This document shows positions 38,325 through 50,639 of a stretch of DNA of 64,000 bases, in pieces; within the stretch, counting starts at the first letter, position 1; each line of letters starts with the position of its first letter. Source of the DNA: Serinus canaria. Taxonomy: Eukaryota; Chordata; Aves; Passeriformes; Fringillidae. A program made the translations under genes and the position numbers. The notes beneath the pieces were generated by a model. That model was given only the letters and a program-made list of their open reading frames with translations, searched no databases and had not been told where the DNA came from. Where the stretch lies: NCBI RefSeq assembly GCF_022539315.1, contig NC_066315.1, forward strand, positions 125,895,374 through 125,959,373, read 5' to 3'.

Positions 38325-38720
38325 GTCTTGGCTAGGCTTCATGTAGAAATTAGGTTTGGGCACCATTCTCTAAGAGAAAGCAAACAGAAAAGAGCAACAA
38401 AGTGATCAGAGATTTAAAAACAGATGGGAAAAGCTTTTATCTTGAACTGAAAATTGGATTTGTATAGCCTAGAAAGAAGGATGGTGCAGAGGACATGGTA
38501 ATCACCTCCATGAAAATGTACAACTATCATGAAAAGAACACATTTATCCCTCATCACTGTGGGATAAATTTGACTTAATTTAAATTGACAATAGTTAGGT
38601 TAGACGTATTTTTTGTATTGCTGTAATAATATGTAAATGTTGGAAGAGGCTACTTTAAAAAGGTCATGAAAATTCAAGCCTAAGAATGTTTCAAGTTACT
38701 CCTGCCTGAAAGCAAAGTAG
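38325..38720 (+). mobile_element. Old, heavily diverged CR1 LINE fragment
   Basis: Weak but ordered similarity to the CR1 3' region is visible: AGAGCAACAAAGTGATCAGA, TTTGTATAGCCTAGAAAGAA, GGACATGGTAATCACCTCCA, GTTAGGTTAGACGTATTTTT and AAATGTTGGAAGAGGCTACT. The many substitutions and indels mean it is much older than the other copies here. Boundaries are approximate. Confidence 0.6.
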
Positions 38721-39509
38721 ATTGACCAAATGACTGGCCCACTAATTACCTTTTTGATGAATTACAGGTAAATAATGCAATCCATTTTAGAAAAAAAGCA
38801 AATTGATATTTAATCAGGGTTTAATTTTATATACAAGTTTTTTAATAGTTCCAGCCCTTGAGAAGGAATACAGGACAAAGGAATATTAGCATTTCTGCAG
38901 TACATAGATCAAATTTGGTTATTAAATATACTTTTTTTTTTTTTTTTTAGTTCATCAGGAAAGATCATCCCATGATGTGAAGTTTTATGAGTTTTTGTGG
39001 AACACATTAGTGTGCTGACTAATGAGACTCCTCTTTGAAACACTAGTACATTCTCATTTCATCTTTGCAGACAGATGAAATATTTTGCTCTAGCTCCTGG
39101 AATTAAGACCTTTTCATTTAATGATTAAAAATGTACTTACTTGGAATGACATGAGCTTGCTGTTCTGAGAATATGATGACAATAATACAATTGTGATGTA
39201 ATTACAGCATGTACAGCTTTGGGAAGTGATCTCATTTTCTGAAACCCATGAGTCCTCATAACATTTACCAGTACAGTCTCTAAACTTACTGTTACAGATG
39301 GGAAAACGGCATCAGCGTCTTTCACCTTTCTGTTATTGCCTCTGCCTCTTCTCCCATTTTCTGGGAGGCATTTTGTTTTTTGTGGTGAATAGAAGAAGCA
39401 ATCCCGTCCCTGTTCCAAGGGGTAGGTTTGGTTTGTGACATCCATCTGAAGGCCACTTTCATATTGCTCCATAATAAGGAAAGAGAAGAGCAAGAAAAAT
39501 AACAATAAC

Positions 39510-39627
39510 TAAAAAAAAAAAACAAAAAAAAAAAAAACCCAAAAAACCACAAAACCAACCAACCAACCAACAACAACAACCCCAAACCAGAAAAAAAAAA
39601 AAAAAAAAACAACCAAAACCACTACCA
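39510..39627 (+). repeat. A-rich tract with (CCAA)n and (CAA)n
   Basis: Oligo-A runs are broken by C, then CCAACCAACCAACCAA, CAACAACAAC, CCCAAACC and a further A run of about 20. G is nearly absent (one in CCAGAAAA). Apparent open frames here are low-complexity artefacts. Confidence 0.85.
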
Positions 39628-42475
39628 ACAAGGAAAAAGATAATGACTGATAAAAAATGATGAGTCAATTTCAATGGAAGAATATCCTTATTAGATGTAG
39701 GCCAAAGATTGATTTGATATGATAAAGATGAAGTATCAATACCACTAAGGGAAAGCAGGAAAAATTATACTGTCTGGGAACATCATGATTGGAACAATGG
39801 AATGAAGAAATTGTGAAGTAATAGGATGAGATCAAGAAGTAGAACTATGAGACTTATTTCTGCTTGACTGAATTGGGAAAAAATATCCTTTGTCTGGAAA
39901 TTGCTTGGGATATGTTAAAGCAGCATGGGCAAATTGCTGTGCAGCACAGAAAACAGTGTTTGATTCATTGCAAGAGAGATCAGGAAATCCTGCATCCACT
40001 GAAATTCAGAGGGGCACGTGTCATATAATTACAATCCAGAGATGTGAGTTCCCAGTTTATTGAATATTTGTCTATAGATTTGTTTATGATAAAACTAGCC
40101 CTAGATTGTGATTCACAAATATTGCTGTAAATCTGTATCCTGTCAATTTTATTCACAGAGTCAATCCTATAATTTTATAGAATGTTAATAAATTCTTGAC
40201 AAGACAAGCACAATTCAAATTCACAATAACCAGAGAGATTCCCTAATATGAGGAATCCACCTTAGTGGCATTTTTTTATCTAGCCTAAGGATGGATCAGA
40301 GTTATGACCAGAGGCTTGCTTTCATCAGCTGCATATAGAGTTTCTTTGTAGTTGATCTGACCCCAGGAATAGTACAGGGAGGGAATTGTTGCATGGCTGA
40401 TACACATCTCATCATGTTCAGCCTTAGAAGCTGTGTATATGATGACTTATATCAGTGTGGTGATACCTGTACTGTCAAGCACTTAAACTGATCAATTTTT
40501 TATAATGGAAGAGGCAGAGCACCTGCCTGCCAGATTTTCTTGCATTCTTCCCTGAGGCTGTATAAGATACAGTATTTCTGCCCACATTTTCACCAGCAGG
40601 TTAATGTTGTGCACTTCCCCTACCCTCAGAGGTAAAACTCCTAGGTAGGCACCAAATAGTCAAAAGATGATTTGTCTTTGTTTAATTTTAGTTTTCAACT
40701 GTGGATGTCTCTTCTTTCACAGTGATTTTACTGTGGTTTTTTTGCTTAAATTGACAGTTGCTGAGAGAATATACTTGGTAAATTATGCAATCTGAAGCCA
40801 AATTTTAAGTTGCAGATACAATCTATCAGTTAAAGATCTGAAAAGGGATTATAAGTGAAGGCTGGGTTTTGTGAATATATTAGAGTTCTTTATGACAGGA
40901 GCTGAATAATACCAGATTAAAAAATATCCAGAATTGTGCAAGAAATACATTGTAGAAAAATTTATCCCTAATTCTTTATGACTGATGTGTAGAAGTCCTC
41001 TCTGCACTTAAAACTCAGAAGCATTAAACACGTTTCACGAAATTCAAGCAAATATAAATTTGTGCCTAATTTGCTGATACTGGATGTAAACTTGTTAGGG
41101 AAAAATTCTTGGTTCATGTATCTGTTTCCCAGGGAGCAGCAAAAGCCCTTGGTTGAAGGAGTCTGGTTTAGTCCAGAGGAGGATGGTTCACTGCTCTGTT
41201 GAAGAGCTGAGTACAGCAGGACAGTGCTCTGTCTGACACTATCTAAAAGAACAGCACTACTGCAGGAAGGCAGGGCCATGAGAGGAACAGCATCCATCAG
41301 CAGTCCCATATAAGAGAGATCATGGGTCAAGTCTGGGGAGATCACAGGGATTCCTTCAGGAGTGACAGGAGACAGGGCTGGATTCAGCATATGTTCCAGG
41401 TCTATGCAGTACCCCCTTTTCCAGGATAGCAGGAGGCAGATGTGGGCTCAGTGACACCTTCACAGCAGAACAGGGCTCTGTGTCCTGGCATGAGCTTCAT
41501 GAAACCTCCAAGCCCATAAGAAGAGTGTCTCAGTGAAGATCCAGGTGAGGCTGCTTAGGGTAGCTAAAGCCTGTTAATGTACTCCGGGCCCTTGTGTAAA
41601 TCCAGAGTAATCCAATTCACTTCAAAGCCTAAGCAATGGAATTTGCAGTAATCAGTCTCTCTCAGTCAAATTTTCAAGCCTGGTATGTGCTAAGAAATGG
41701 TTTTGAAAAATTATGCATCATTTAATAAATATTTATGTAGCTCCTTATTGTGTGAAATAAGTATTATTGATGGACTCCAAATATTAAAACAACTCCCAAC
41801 GGATATTTAAAAATTATTGAATTACCAAATTATATTAACATTAGAAATGCTGCAACATGGAAGTTTGTGATATTTGTGAAGCCATATTTTACTCCCATTA
41901 ATACTCAGTGTTTCATAAAAAATTCAGACATATTTTATCCCAAAGAGAGTTTCTCTGATTCTTGTTCTAAATTAAAACATCTAAATTGCAACTCATTTCA
42001 TATATACAGCCACATTTAGACACATGTGTAGGGATCTAGCTATGCTATCTGGATTGATGCTCAGTGCAATTTTCAATGGCAAATTAGGTTCCTTAAACAA
42101 TGCTCTTAGATCTACCTATGTTGTTTCTTTCTAAAATCCATCTACATCTTTATTCACCTTAGCTGTCTCTATTAGACCAGTACCTTCAATTTTAATATTT
42201 ATAAAGTAATTTAAAAACTCTTATATTTCATGCATGGCCTGATAATTTTCTGATATTCTTCTGACAATATTTTCTTTTGTTGCCTTTCAGTGCTGCTTAC
42301 CTTTTACTTTTTTCTCTGATTGAACATTTTTCAAGGCTTGCTCCCTGTTCCCAACAGAGTTTTACATGCTGACTAATTTCAGAAATTTAACCAAGTACAA
42401 TGGAAGCTACAATGGAATGTGAATAATGCCTGAGAGTTATTTGGATTGATTAATGCATACTGAGGAGCTGAAACC

Positions 42476-42766
42476 ATAGAATCATAGAATGTTTTAGGTT
42501 AGAAGATACCTTAAAGATCATCCAGGTCCAACCCCCTGCTACCCCATCATGGACAGGGGCACTTTCATTATTCCAGCTTGCTCAGAGTCCCATCCAGCCT
42601 GGCTTTGAACACCTATAGGGATGAGACATCTACAGCTGCTCTGGGCAACCTGTTCCAATGCCTCACCAACCTCACAGTAAAGAATTTTTTTCCTAATACC
42701 TAAGCTAAACCTACCATTTTTCAATTTGAAGCCATTTCCCCTTGTCTTCTCACTGCATGCCTGATG
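42476..42766 (-). mobile_element. CR1 LINE fragment, 3' end
   Basis: The plus strand carries the reverse complement of a CR1 3' end: ATAGAATCATAGAATGTTTT, CTTAAAGATCATCCAGGTCC, a GGACAGGGGCACTTTC block, GCTCTGGGCAACCTGTTCCA, GTGCCTCAC-like CAATGCCTCACCAACCTCAC and CCATTTCCCCTTGTCTTCTC. The match is clear and only modestly diverged. Confidence 0.9.
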
Positions 42767-43837
42767 TATTTTTTGGGCCTTAGGAAGTCCTGCCATTCTT
42801 GACTTGTTGGATCCACTTCTGGGTAGATATTAGAAGCTTTATTGCAACAGACTTTTTTCTTTGTTTGATGTAATACAAGAAGTTTTCTGTCTTCCAGTAT
42901 AATTTGCATTTCATAATCCCCAGCACATAGCTTGTGAAAAGTAATTAATGGGATATTTTTCAATCAAAGTGATTTTCTGGTTCAGACTCACTGTTCTATG
43001 TTACAGAGCATATGTTTCTGAAAACTTTTTCAGGTTAATTTATGCAATTGCAAATAAATAAGTCCACTAGAGGGCAATAACATTGTTAATGTAGCTGAAA
43101 TAACAACATTTTGTTTTGATTAAAAAAAAATTTGAGTGAATAAGGAAAAGCACAGGGAACCATTCAAGTGACTGGGTGTTTGACTGACTCCAGACTGGCA
43201 ACACTACTCATTCAGCTTCTTCAGTTTTTATATCCCAGGCATACAAATGGTAAACAGATGTAGTGATCCTCAGATATTCCTTTTTTCCATTAGGAGAAGG
43301 GGAAATGTCAGAAGGACAATTTTGTAAGCAAAGAATTTCAGGGACTCCATTTATCTAGTGTAATTCAACCTGAGATATTAAGACCCTTCAGTCTTTATTG
43401 TCAACAATAATTTCATGTCCTACTAGTTAAAATGTCCCTTACATACATAAAGAAGTTGGAAAAGTAAAATCATCAAATCCCTTTTTGACCTGTGAAGTAC
43501 TGGAAAGACTTACCAGTGTCTTTAAAAGCCATGCTTCAGGAGTTTACACTAAACCTTAAGAAGGAAAACATAAATAAAAGATCAGAGAAAAGATAGAAGA
43601 GTAGTTAGGAGTCTCTTTCAAAAATGTTTGGACTGTAGGGAATAGCAGAAGGAATATTTCTAAAGAAATATTCTGGTCATAGCCCACCTTGTTCCTCAGA
43701 GCTTTGCTGCAGTTTTCTAACATGTATGGTTCATATCTGATGAAATCAGCAGTAATTTCTACAATAAGTGAAAGGCTAATTTTAATCCATGGATTATACA
43801 GAAAATGTACAAAAATGATAAATACAATACAATTTCA

Positions 43838-44494
43838 GACTTGATGGGAAGTTGAATGTGAGTCAGCAGTGCTCTGGCAGCCAGGAGGGCCAACCCTGTC
43901 CTTGGGTGCATCAGGCACAGCATTCCCAGCTGGGAGAGGGAGGGCATCGTCCTGCTCTGCTCTGCACTGGGGCAGCCTCACCTCGAGTGCTGGGGGCAGT
44001 TTGGGGCACAACAATATAAGACATGAAGCAATTAGTGACTGTCCAGAGGAGGGCAATGAGGATGGTGAACAGTCTTGAGGGGAAGTAGAATTAGGAGAGG
44101 TTGATGTCACTTGGTCTGTTCAGCCTGGAGGAAATTGAAAGGGAACCTCATTGCAGTCTGCAACTTCCTTGTGAGGGGAAATTGCAGACATTGATCTCTT
44201 CTCTCTGGTGATCCGTGACAGGACCAGAGAGAATAGAATGAAGAAGCTGTCTCATGGGAGGTTTAGGTTGCATATCAGAAAAAGGTCCTTCACCCAGAGG
44301 GTGATTGGGCACTGGAGCAGGCTCCCCAGGGAAGTGGTTACTGCACCAAGCCTGACAGAGTTCAAGTATTTGAACAAAGCTCTTGGGCACATGGTGTGAC
44401 TCTCAGGGATGGTGCTGTGCCGGGCCAAGAGTTGGACTTGATACTCATGGGCCCCTTCCAACTCAGCTTATTCTGTGCATCTGTAATTCTGTAA
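43838..44494 (+). mobile_element. CR1 LINE fragment, last part of ORF2 and 3' UTR
   Basis: The 5' portion encodes broken remains of the CR1 ORF2 tail: GGAAGTTGAATGTGAGTCAG, then GGCATCGTCCTGCTCTGCTC. The CR1 3' UTR follows: GAGGAGGGCAATGAGGATGG, TTCAGCCTGGAGGAAATTG, CATTGCAGTCTGCAACTTCC, GGGCACTGGAGCAGGCTCCC, TTGGACTTGATACTCATGGG and a TTCTGTGCATCTGTAATTCT terminus. It is about 655 bases long and inactive. Confidence 0.9.
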
Positions 44495-44711
44495 TACTCA
44501 TTGGAATGCAAAGGCTAAAAAAAACATTTTAAAGAGTCAATTGGTGTCCTTCACCTAGATTTTTCTGCTCTGATGTTTATTACTACAAAAGACACTACAT
44601 GCATGTACATGTAGCATACGGCCCTCTATTGTCATGCCAAAAATATCAGACATTTCTTTAAGCTTTGTCTGCATAAGAATTGATACATCAGCTGGTCTGT
44701 TCACAACAGAG

Positions 44712-45280
44712 TAGAGAAAAGAAGAGAGGGAGGGGAGGGGAGGGGAGGGGGAGGGGAAGGGGAGGGGAGGGGGAGGGGAGGGGAGGGGAGGGGAGGGGAG
44801 GACGAGGGGAGGGGAGGTGAGGGGAGGGGAGGGGAGGGGCGGAGGGGAGGGGAGGGGGAGGGGAGGGGAGGGGAGGAGAGGAGAGGAAGAGGAGAGGAGA
44901 GGAGAGAGGGGAGGATGAGGAGAGGAGCGAGGAGAGGAGAGGAGAGGAGAGGAGAGGAGAGAGAGGAGAGGAGAGAGAAGGACGAGGAAGAGGAGAGGAG
45001 CGAGAGGAGAGGAGAGGAGGAGGAGAGGAGAGGAGAGGAGAGGAGAGAGAGGAAGGAGAGGAGAGGAGAGGAGGGAAGAGGAGAGGGAGAGGAGAGGAAG
45101 AGGAGAGGAGAGGAGAGAGAGGAGAGGAGAGAGAGGAGAGGAGAGGGGAGAGGAGAGGAGAGGAGGGAGAGGAGAGGAGAGGAGAGGAGAGGAGAGGAGA
45201 GGAGAGGAGAGGAGAGGAGAGGAGAGGAGAGGAAGGAGAGGAGAGGAGAGGAGAGGAGAGGAGAGGAGAGGAGAGGAGAA
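44712..45280 (+). repeat. Purine-only (GGGGA)n to (GGAGA)n satellite, about 570 bp
   Basis: The plus strand is almost entirely purine. The left part (about 44726-44875) is mainly GGGGA with GGGGGA variants. The right part is mainly GGAGA with GA-rich interruptions, becoming perfect AGGAG pentamers at about 45170-45230 and again to 45280. Only isolated C or T bases interrupt it. Long open frames on both strands are by-products of the five-base repeat. It lies in the intergenic region, about 220 bases after a CR1 3' end. Confidence 0.97.
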
Positions 45281-48200
45281 GCAACTGATGCTCTTCGCAA
45301 CAATGCCAATACACTCTCCAAAAGTTAGTGAGCATCAGAGGCCTTTTTTTTTGTTTGTTTCCCTGCATGACTGTTGTCTACAAAAAGTCATACCTTAAAA
45401 AGAAGTCATGAAAAAAAATCATCTATATGTCTTTATGGGTACTTTGAAGACCCATTCAGACTCAGGAACTCTGACAAGTCACTCTGTTGCTGAGTTAATT
45501 CCAAACAAAGGCTTCCATAACGAAATATTGCTAGTTTTTTGAAAAAGCTTGAATGATGTTTGACAGAAAAAAAAAGAACTAAATTTAGATACTTTATAAA
45601 GGCTATATGTAGTTTTGTCTAAGTGCAATTCTGTTTGGTATTTTAAGAAAATTGTCCTCTCTACAGAGTCCTTTGCTCCAGGGAAAAATTGTCATTGCCT
45701 GTGAATCCTGGGAACAGCAGCTAAGGAAATTTGAAGAAACATTACTCTAGCTGTGGCTCTAGTCAGGTCTCTCAGAGGTCTAGGTCTTTGAGGTAGAGGA
45801 CATGTGGGTAGGAAATCTGTATTAAGTGAGAAAACATTAACAAAAGGATTATGTTAGAATATTCTGAGTAAAATAGTAACAGGGATTTATTAGGAAACAA
45901 AATATCCAGGACTAGCACTAGCCCTATGTTCCATTATAAAACTAATCTTGCAAATTAATTTGAGCAGTGAAAGTAGAAATAAAGTCTCTCTTTAAATTTC
46001 ATCCTCCTTCATTAACCAAGCTTTAATGATATCTCCAGCTGCTATACACACATACACTTACGTGCAAGGTCTGAAATGGATTAAGGAAATAAACATGCAT
46101 ATGAAATTATAGGTAAATCAGTTTAAATGGAAATATGTTCCAGATGCCAAAGGAGATGCTGCTAAAATGACTGGGATGTGACGTCAAAGATGATGAGTAA
46201 ATGTTGTTTAGTAGTAACATTGAATTAACCCTGAAGATAAAGTAACATTGATGTACAGCTCTGGGAGGAATTCACAGAGGAAACTGTAAACTAGAAAGTC
46301 TCAATTGTTGCACTAGATGGATGGGGGAATATATTTTGCTTGAGCCTTCTCTCCAGCACATCGTAGATGCCCTGTTATGCCAGGGCTGCTGAATTCCCCG
46401 TGCCTTCTGGTAGACATGTGGAAGCAAGGGAAATAGAATATGAAACCATCTTTTCCTTCTACTCAGGTAAATGTTAAGATAAGTCCATATCCTCTCCCAT
46501 TTTTGCTCCAAACGTACTGGATCTGTAAAACCATTGCATCTGCATCAATTCTGAGTTATTCTAATCACCTCTAGGTAGTATGTACATAAGAAAAAAAACA
46601 ACACATCTCAATATTAAAACTCAAATTGGAAAAACCTAGATGGGTTTTATGTCCAGAATGCCCAAGTGAAGTTTTATGGAATAATCTTTCAAGAAAGACA
46701 TATGCTCTACCTCATGCAGTGAATACTAGTTTCAGGGCCCCAGCCCCTGGCCACAACAAAGCAGTTGGTCCTTTCTGATCCTTGGAAATCAGCTTCTGAG
46801 CAAGTTTTCACTAATAATAACTGTAAAGCTTTCAGAAATAATAGGGGTCTGAATTTAAAACCTTGAGGAGATAAATTCTACATCCAGCTGTGAACACGTT
46901 GCTGTCTCAACCTTAGATATTTCTTAAACCATCACGTCCAGTACTGTAGGTCCAGGTACAACATAGCTGAAATAAGTCCCACACTTTATTGCAATGAAAT
47001 TTTTGTCTGTTACTGTGTTCCCACAAACTCAAAATTAGGTTCATTATAAGAGTACTATTAAATGATATGTGAAGTCTTATCTCTCAAGAACTATATGCTC
47101 CTTACTTTAAAACTACATGTTCACTCCCCATGATAGGAGGGCAGGATTGGTGGGAAGGTGACATGCCAGCAGCAAAAGGCAATTCTTGCTCTTATGCAAG
47201 TGAAATCCTCTTCTGTGGACACCTCACTAAGTCGGTGAACTTTCAGTAAACTCAGAGCCTCTATTATTTGCATATGGAAACTTTTCAAATTAAGCCTTCA
47301 GCAACTTAGAAGAAATATTACTTTCACCATGTTTTTAAAGGGATCTTAAGCACTCTAACCAAGATCAGAATCCACTCTAACCAAGTAGAAGCAATAATAT
47401 ATAATCTTATTAATTTTCTGTTAGAAGATTGAGGTTATTTTGGATTTCTACCAAATATCCCTTATAAGACAATTTTAAGTGGATTAGTGGGCTCCTTTTT
47501 GGAGTTACTAACAGTTGCCAGAAGGTGGAGTAGAAAAAATTATAATCTTCACAGCTTTCTTCTTTGTCAGTGAGAAATGTTCCTCCTTTAACTTAACATG
47601 CTGAACTACCTCTGGAGGAAACTTTCTACACAGATTATATAAGAAGCCAAAGCATAGGCATAATTATGGGTATAACTATAATAAAATATATTTACAATAA
47701 TGGTTATATTTTTTTTTTTCGGAGGATAAGCCCAGACATGTAGGCCTTCTCTAAATTGTATTTGATTTTCTGGAAGTCTGAAATTGTGCTATTATGTATG
47801 GTGGTTAGATTATTAAATAATGTATTTCTAGAAAATCAGGACTAATCTTGAGTGAATCACAGACAGGATATTTCCCGTCCAATTTTGTTCTTGAATCAGA
47901 TTATCTGCTAATTTTCTTTGTCTGAAAATTATACCTAAGTTTTCTCAAGTACCTATCCTAGCCAATAAATAAACCTTTGGTGAAAAAGTATAAGAAAACA
48001 TGTTGGTTTATAAGCTAAAGTATTCCTTTAAGATATTTTCTTTTTGTTTCAATGTCTTCCTTTTCTCCATGTGTTTCAGCAATTAGTTTCCCTCAGAAAA
48101 GGCAATAAATGACATTGGCATACTTAGAAAATCCTTTCCTTAAAATTATTCTTCAGAAAGTTGTATCTATGATGAGATGACCCTGAAAGATTAAAATATT

Positions 48201-48612
48201 CTTTCAAGAATTATTGATACCTTGTTGTTAATGCTCCTCAAAAGTGCCTGTACTTTCTTGCTGCCAAAATTATGGAAGGTTTCTCATGTCTTTGTCACGA
48301 CCAGCTTTTTGTGTCTAAAGCACAAGGAACCAGACAAATAAGAAATGAGGGGTGAAACCTTAACACAGAGAAATACAGAGGATCAAAAATATGATTATCT
48401 GTGTTCAGACCTTGCAAAGCACTGCCTTTACTAATGCAACCCTCTAAGGTTTTGTAAAGTCAGTCACAAAGACAGACTGAGATTTTCCAGCCCTGCTCTG
48501 AAAATGTACAATAACTATCAGTGCAGTTTAACTGGGGTCTGAATTGCTTGGCATGGTAAAAAGTCTGATCTCAACAGTCAAAATACTTTTAATTTTTAAG
48601 TTTTTCTAATTC

Positions 48613-48661
48613 ACATTTTCATGTCATTAGAAGGAATATTTTCATGTCATGAAAGGAATAT
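48613..48661. repeat. Imperfect tandem duplication of about 24 bp
   Basis: ATTTTCATGTCATTAGAAGG is followed at once by ATTTTCATGTCATGAAAGG, each ending AATATT. The copies differ by a small indel and one or two substitutions. Confidence 0.8.
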
Positions 48662-50639
48662 TCTCTGACTTCTTTTTCAGTTTCTAGTATGAATTGTTTG
48701 GCAATTCTTTAAAGGTAATGTGACTAAAAGAATGAAAACAAACACTATTTTCTTTCTTGATGGACTTCTACTATTATTTCCCAAAAGAAAGGCACAAATA
48801 GTAGCAATTTTTTATAAATTTAAAGTTTTTTCAATCAGGTATTAAATTTTGCAATGAATATCCTTGGGCCAATATATTCAAGTGGCCTCAAGACCACTAT
48901 AAAATAACATCATTATCCCAAACTCCTTGTAGGACAGTGTTTGAATGATACAAAAAATAATATTTCTGAGCAAGTTGCTCTGATTTCGATCCACTGACTG
49001 TGTCACTTTGGATGACAAGTGACTTTGGTGATTCTCCTTGAAAAGGATTTTGTGTGTTCATGTTTAAAGAAATGCTCATTTCCCTTTATATACAGTTTTC
49101 TTTTCAGGGTAGAAAGTAGCTGTGTCATGCTAATGAAATGGAACTAATTTTAGTCTTTCTGTTATATTTTCACTAAAGTATGTACATTATTATGAACAAA
49201 GTAGCAGGTAAAGCAGATTAAAGGTTTGTTTTTCTTCCTTTTCCCCATAGTACTTAGTTAAAATAGTAATAGAAAGAAAAAAAATTACCAGAACAATGAT
49301 ATCTGCATTCACCTGATAATGAGTCAATTGTGTCTCCACAGACTGAAACTTGACATCTCAGCTTAACAAATGGAAGATAAGGAAGTTCAAAATGTTTTTA
49401 TATATCATCCTATATTCTTATCTTGTCTTTTTTTTCCCCCTATTCTATTTGCTAAAGACAAAATGTAATAACATCTGGTTTTATTAATTGTCTTTCCCAT
49501 TCCCAATACCCTGAAGTATATTACAAAATATTGAGACACAAGCTGGTCTTTTCCATGGGTATGTAAGAAAGAGTACAGTGTGTCTGGTAAAAGAAGGGGG
49601 GTGCTCTGCATATTTTCTTTGGTGTGATACATCTCCTTCCTCATCTCCAGTCACTTTTTTCCCCCATACAAAATCAGGGCAAATAAATATCCAGGTGGAT
49701 GCAAAGTACCACACTTTGATTTTAAGTATCAATGTCTATATCACAAGAGAACAAAATAATTGGGAAAGGATCCCCCAGCATTTTAAAGTGTCACAGATAT
49801 ACCAGTATTCCTGGTATAAATTAGGTAGTTACTGTTGCCCATACTTCCTGAAATTTCTGCAAAGTATTTTGAAATATCAGACACAAAAAACCTTTAAACA
49901 GTAACCTAACAACTTTGGCAGCACCACCAAAATGTTCAGACGTAGTGAACATGACTCACACTCACCAACCTCAATCCTAGGAGTGGTTTCTAAATTAGGC
50001 TTCCAAATTACTTCTTCGTTGTAATGATATTGTCATCCTTCCTGTTACTGCTGTATTGTGGCCATAAGATGTTACTCAATTTCTCTCTGCAAGGATCCTA
50101 TAAGTGAAAACACTTATCTCTGAGTATTGGTATTTAAAGAAGAGCACATTAAATACAGTAAGAATAGACAACAACACAAACATATACAGGGACAGAAGGT
50201 AACTGGTCTGCTGTCTGCACCAAGGTTAAACATACCCTGTTACCTTGTGGCCAGAAAAGTATTAGACTTTGCTGTGGCAGAATACTTTTCTGAAGGAAGA
50301 AAGAAAGCAACTTATTGACAGCTAGACTTGTTGCTACGCATAGTGTAAATAAGTTAATAAGAATTTTCTTAATAAAAAAATCAATTTATCTTTAGAAACC
50401 TTATGTATTTTCTTCTGTGTAATAAGTTAATGTAGCTAAAGTAACTAGTGTTAGCTTGTTATAGTGGCAGAGCGTTGTTTGAGAGTCCAGGTCCAGAGTT
50501 AAGATGAGTATTTGATTAGTGAAAAAATAAGTACTTTGGAGCAAAGCAAAGTGGAAATGTGGAAAGATTCAGCTTCTAGAGAACCTTACCTATTCAGAAA
50601 CTAGAACAAAAAAATCTACCACTGGTGTGGTAGATTTTG

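Noticed and set aside
39322..39674. Overlapping minus-strand frames rich in Phe, Trp and Gly
   Set aside because: They are translations of the A-rich CCAA/CAA tract at 39.5-39.6 kb.
44688..45368. Open frames of 137-226 codons over the purine satellite
   Set aside because: A five-base repeat without stop triplets is open in several frames; the products are Ser/Leu/Pro or Arg/Glu/Gly repeats.
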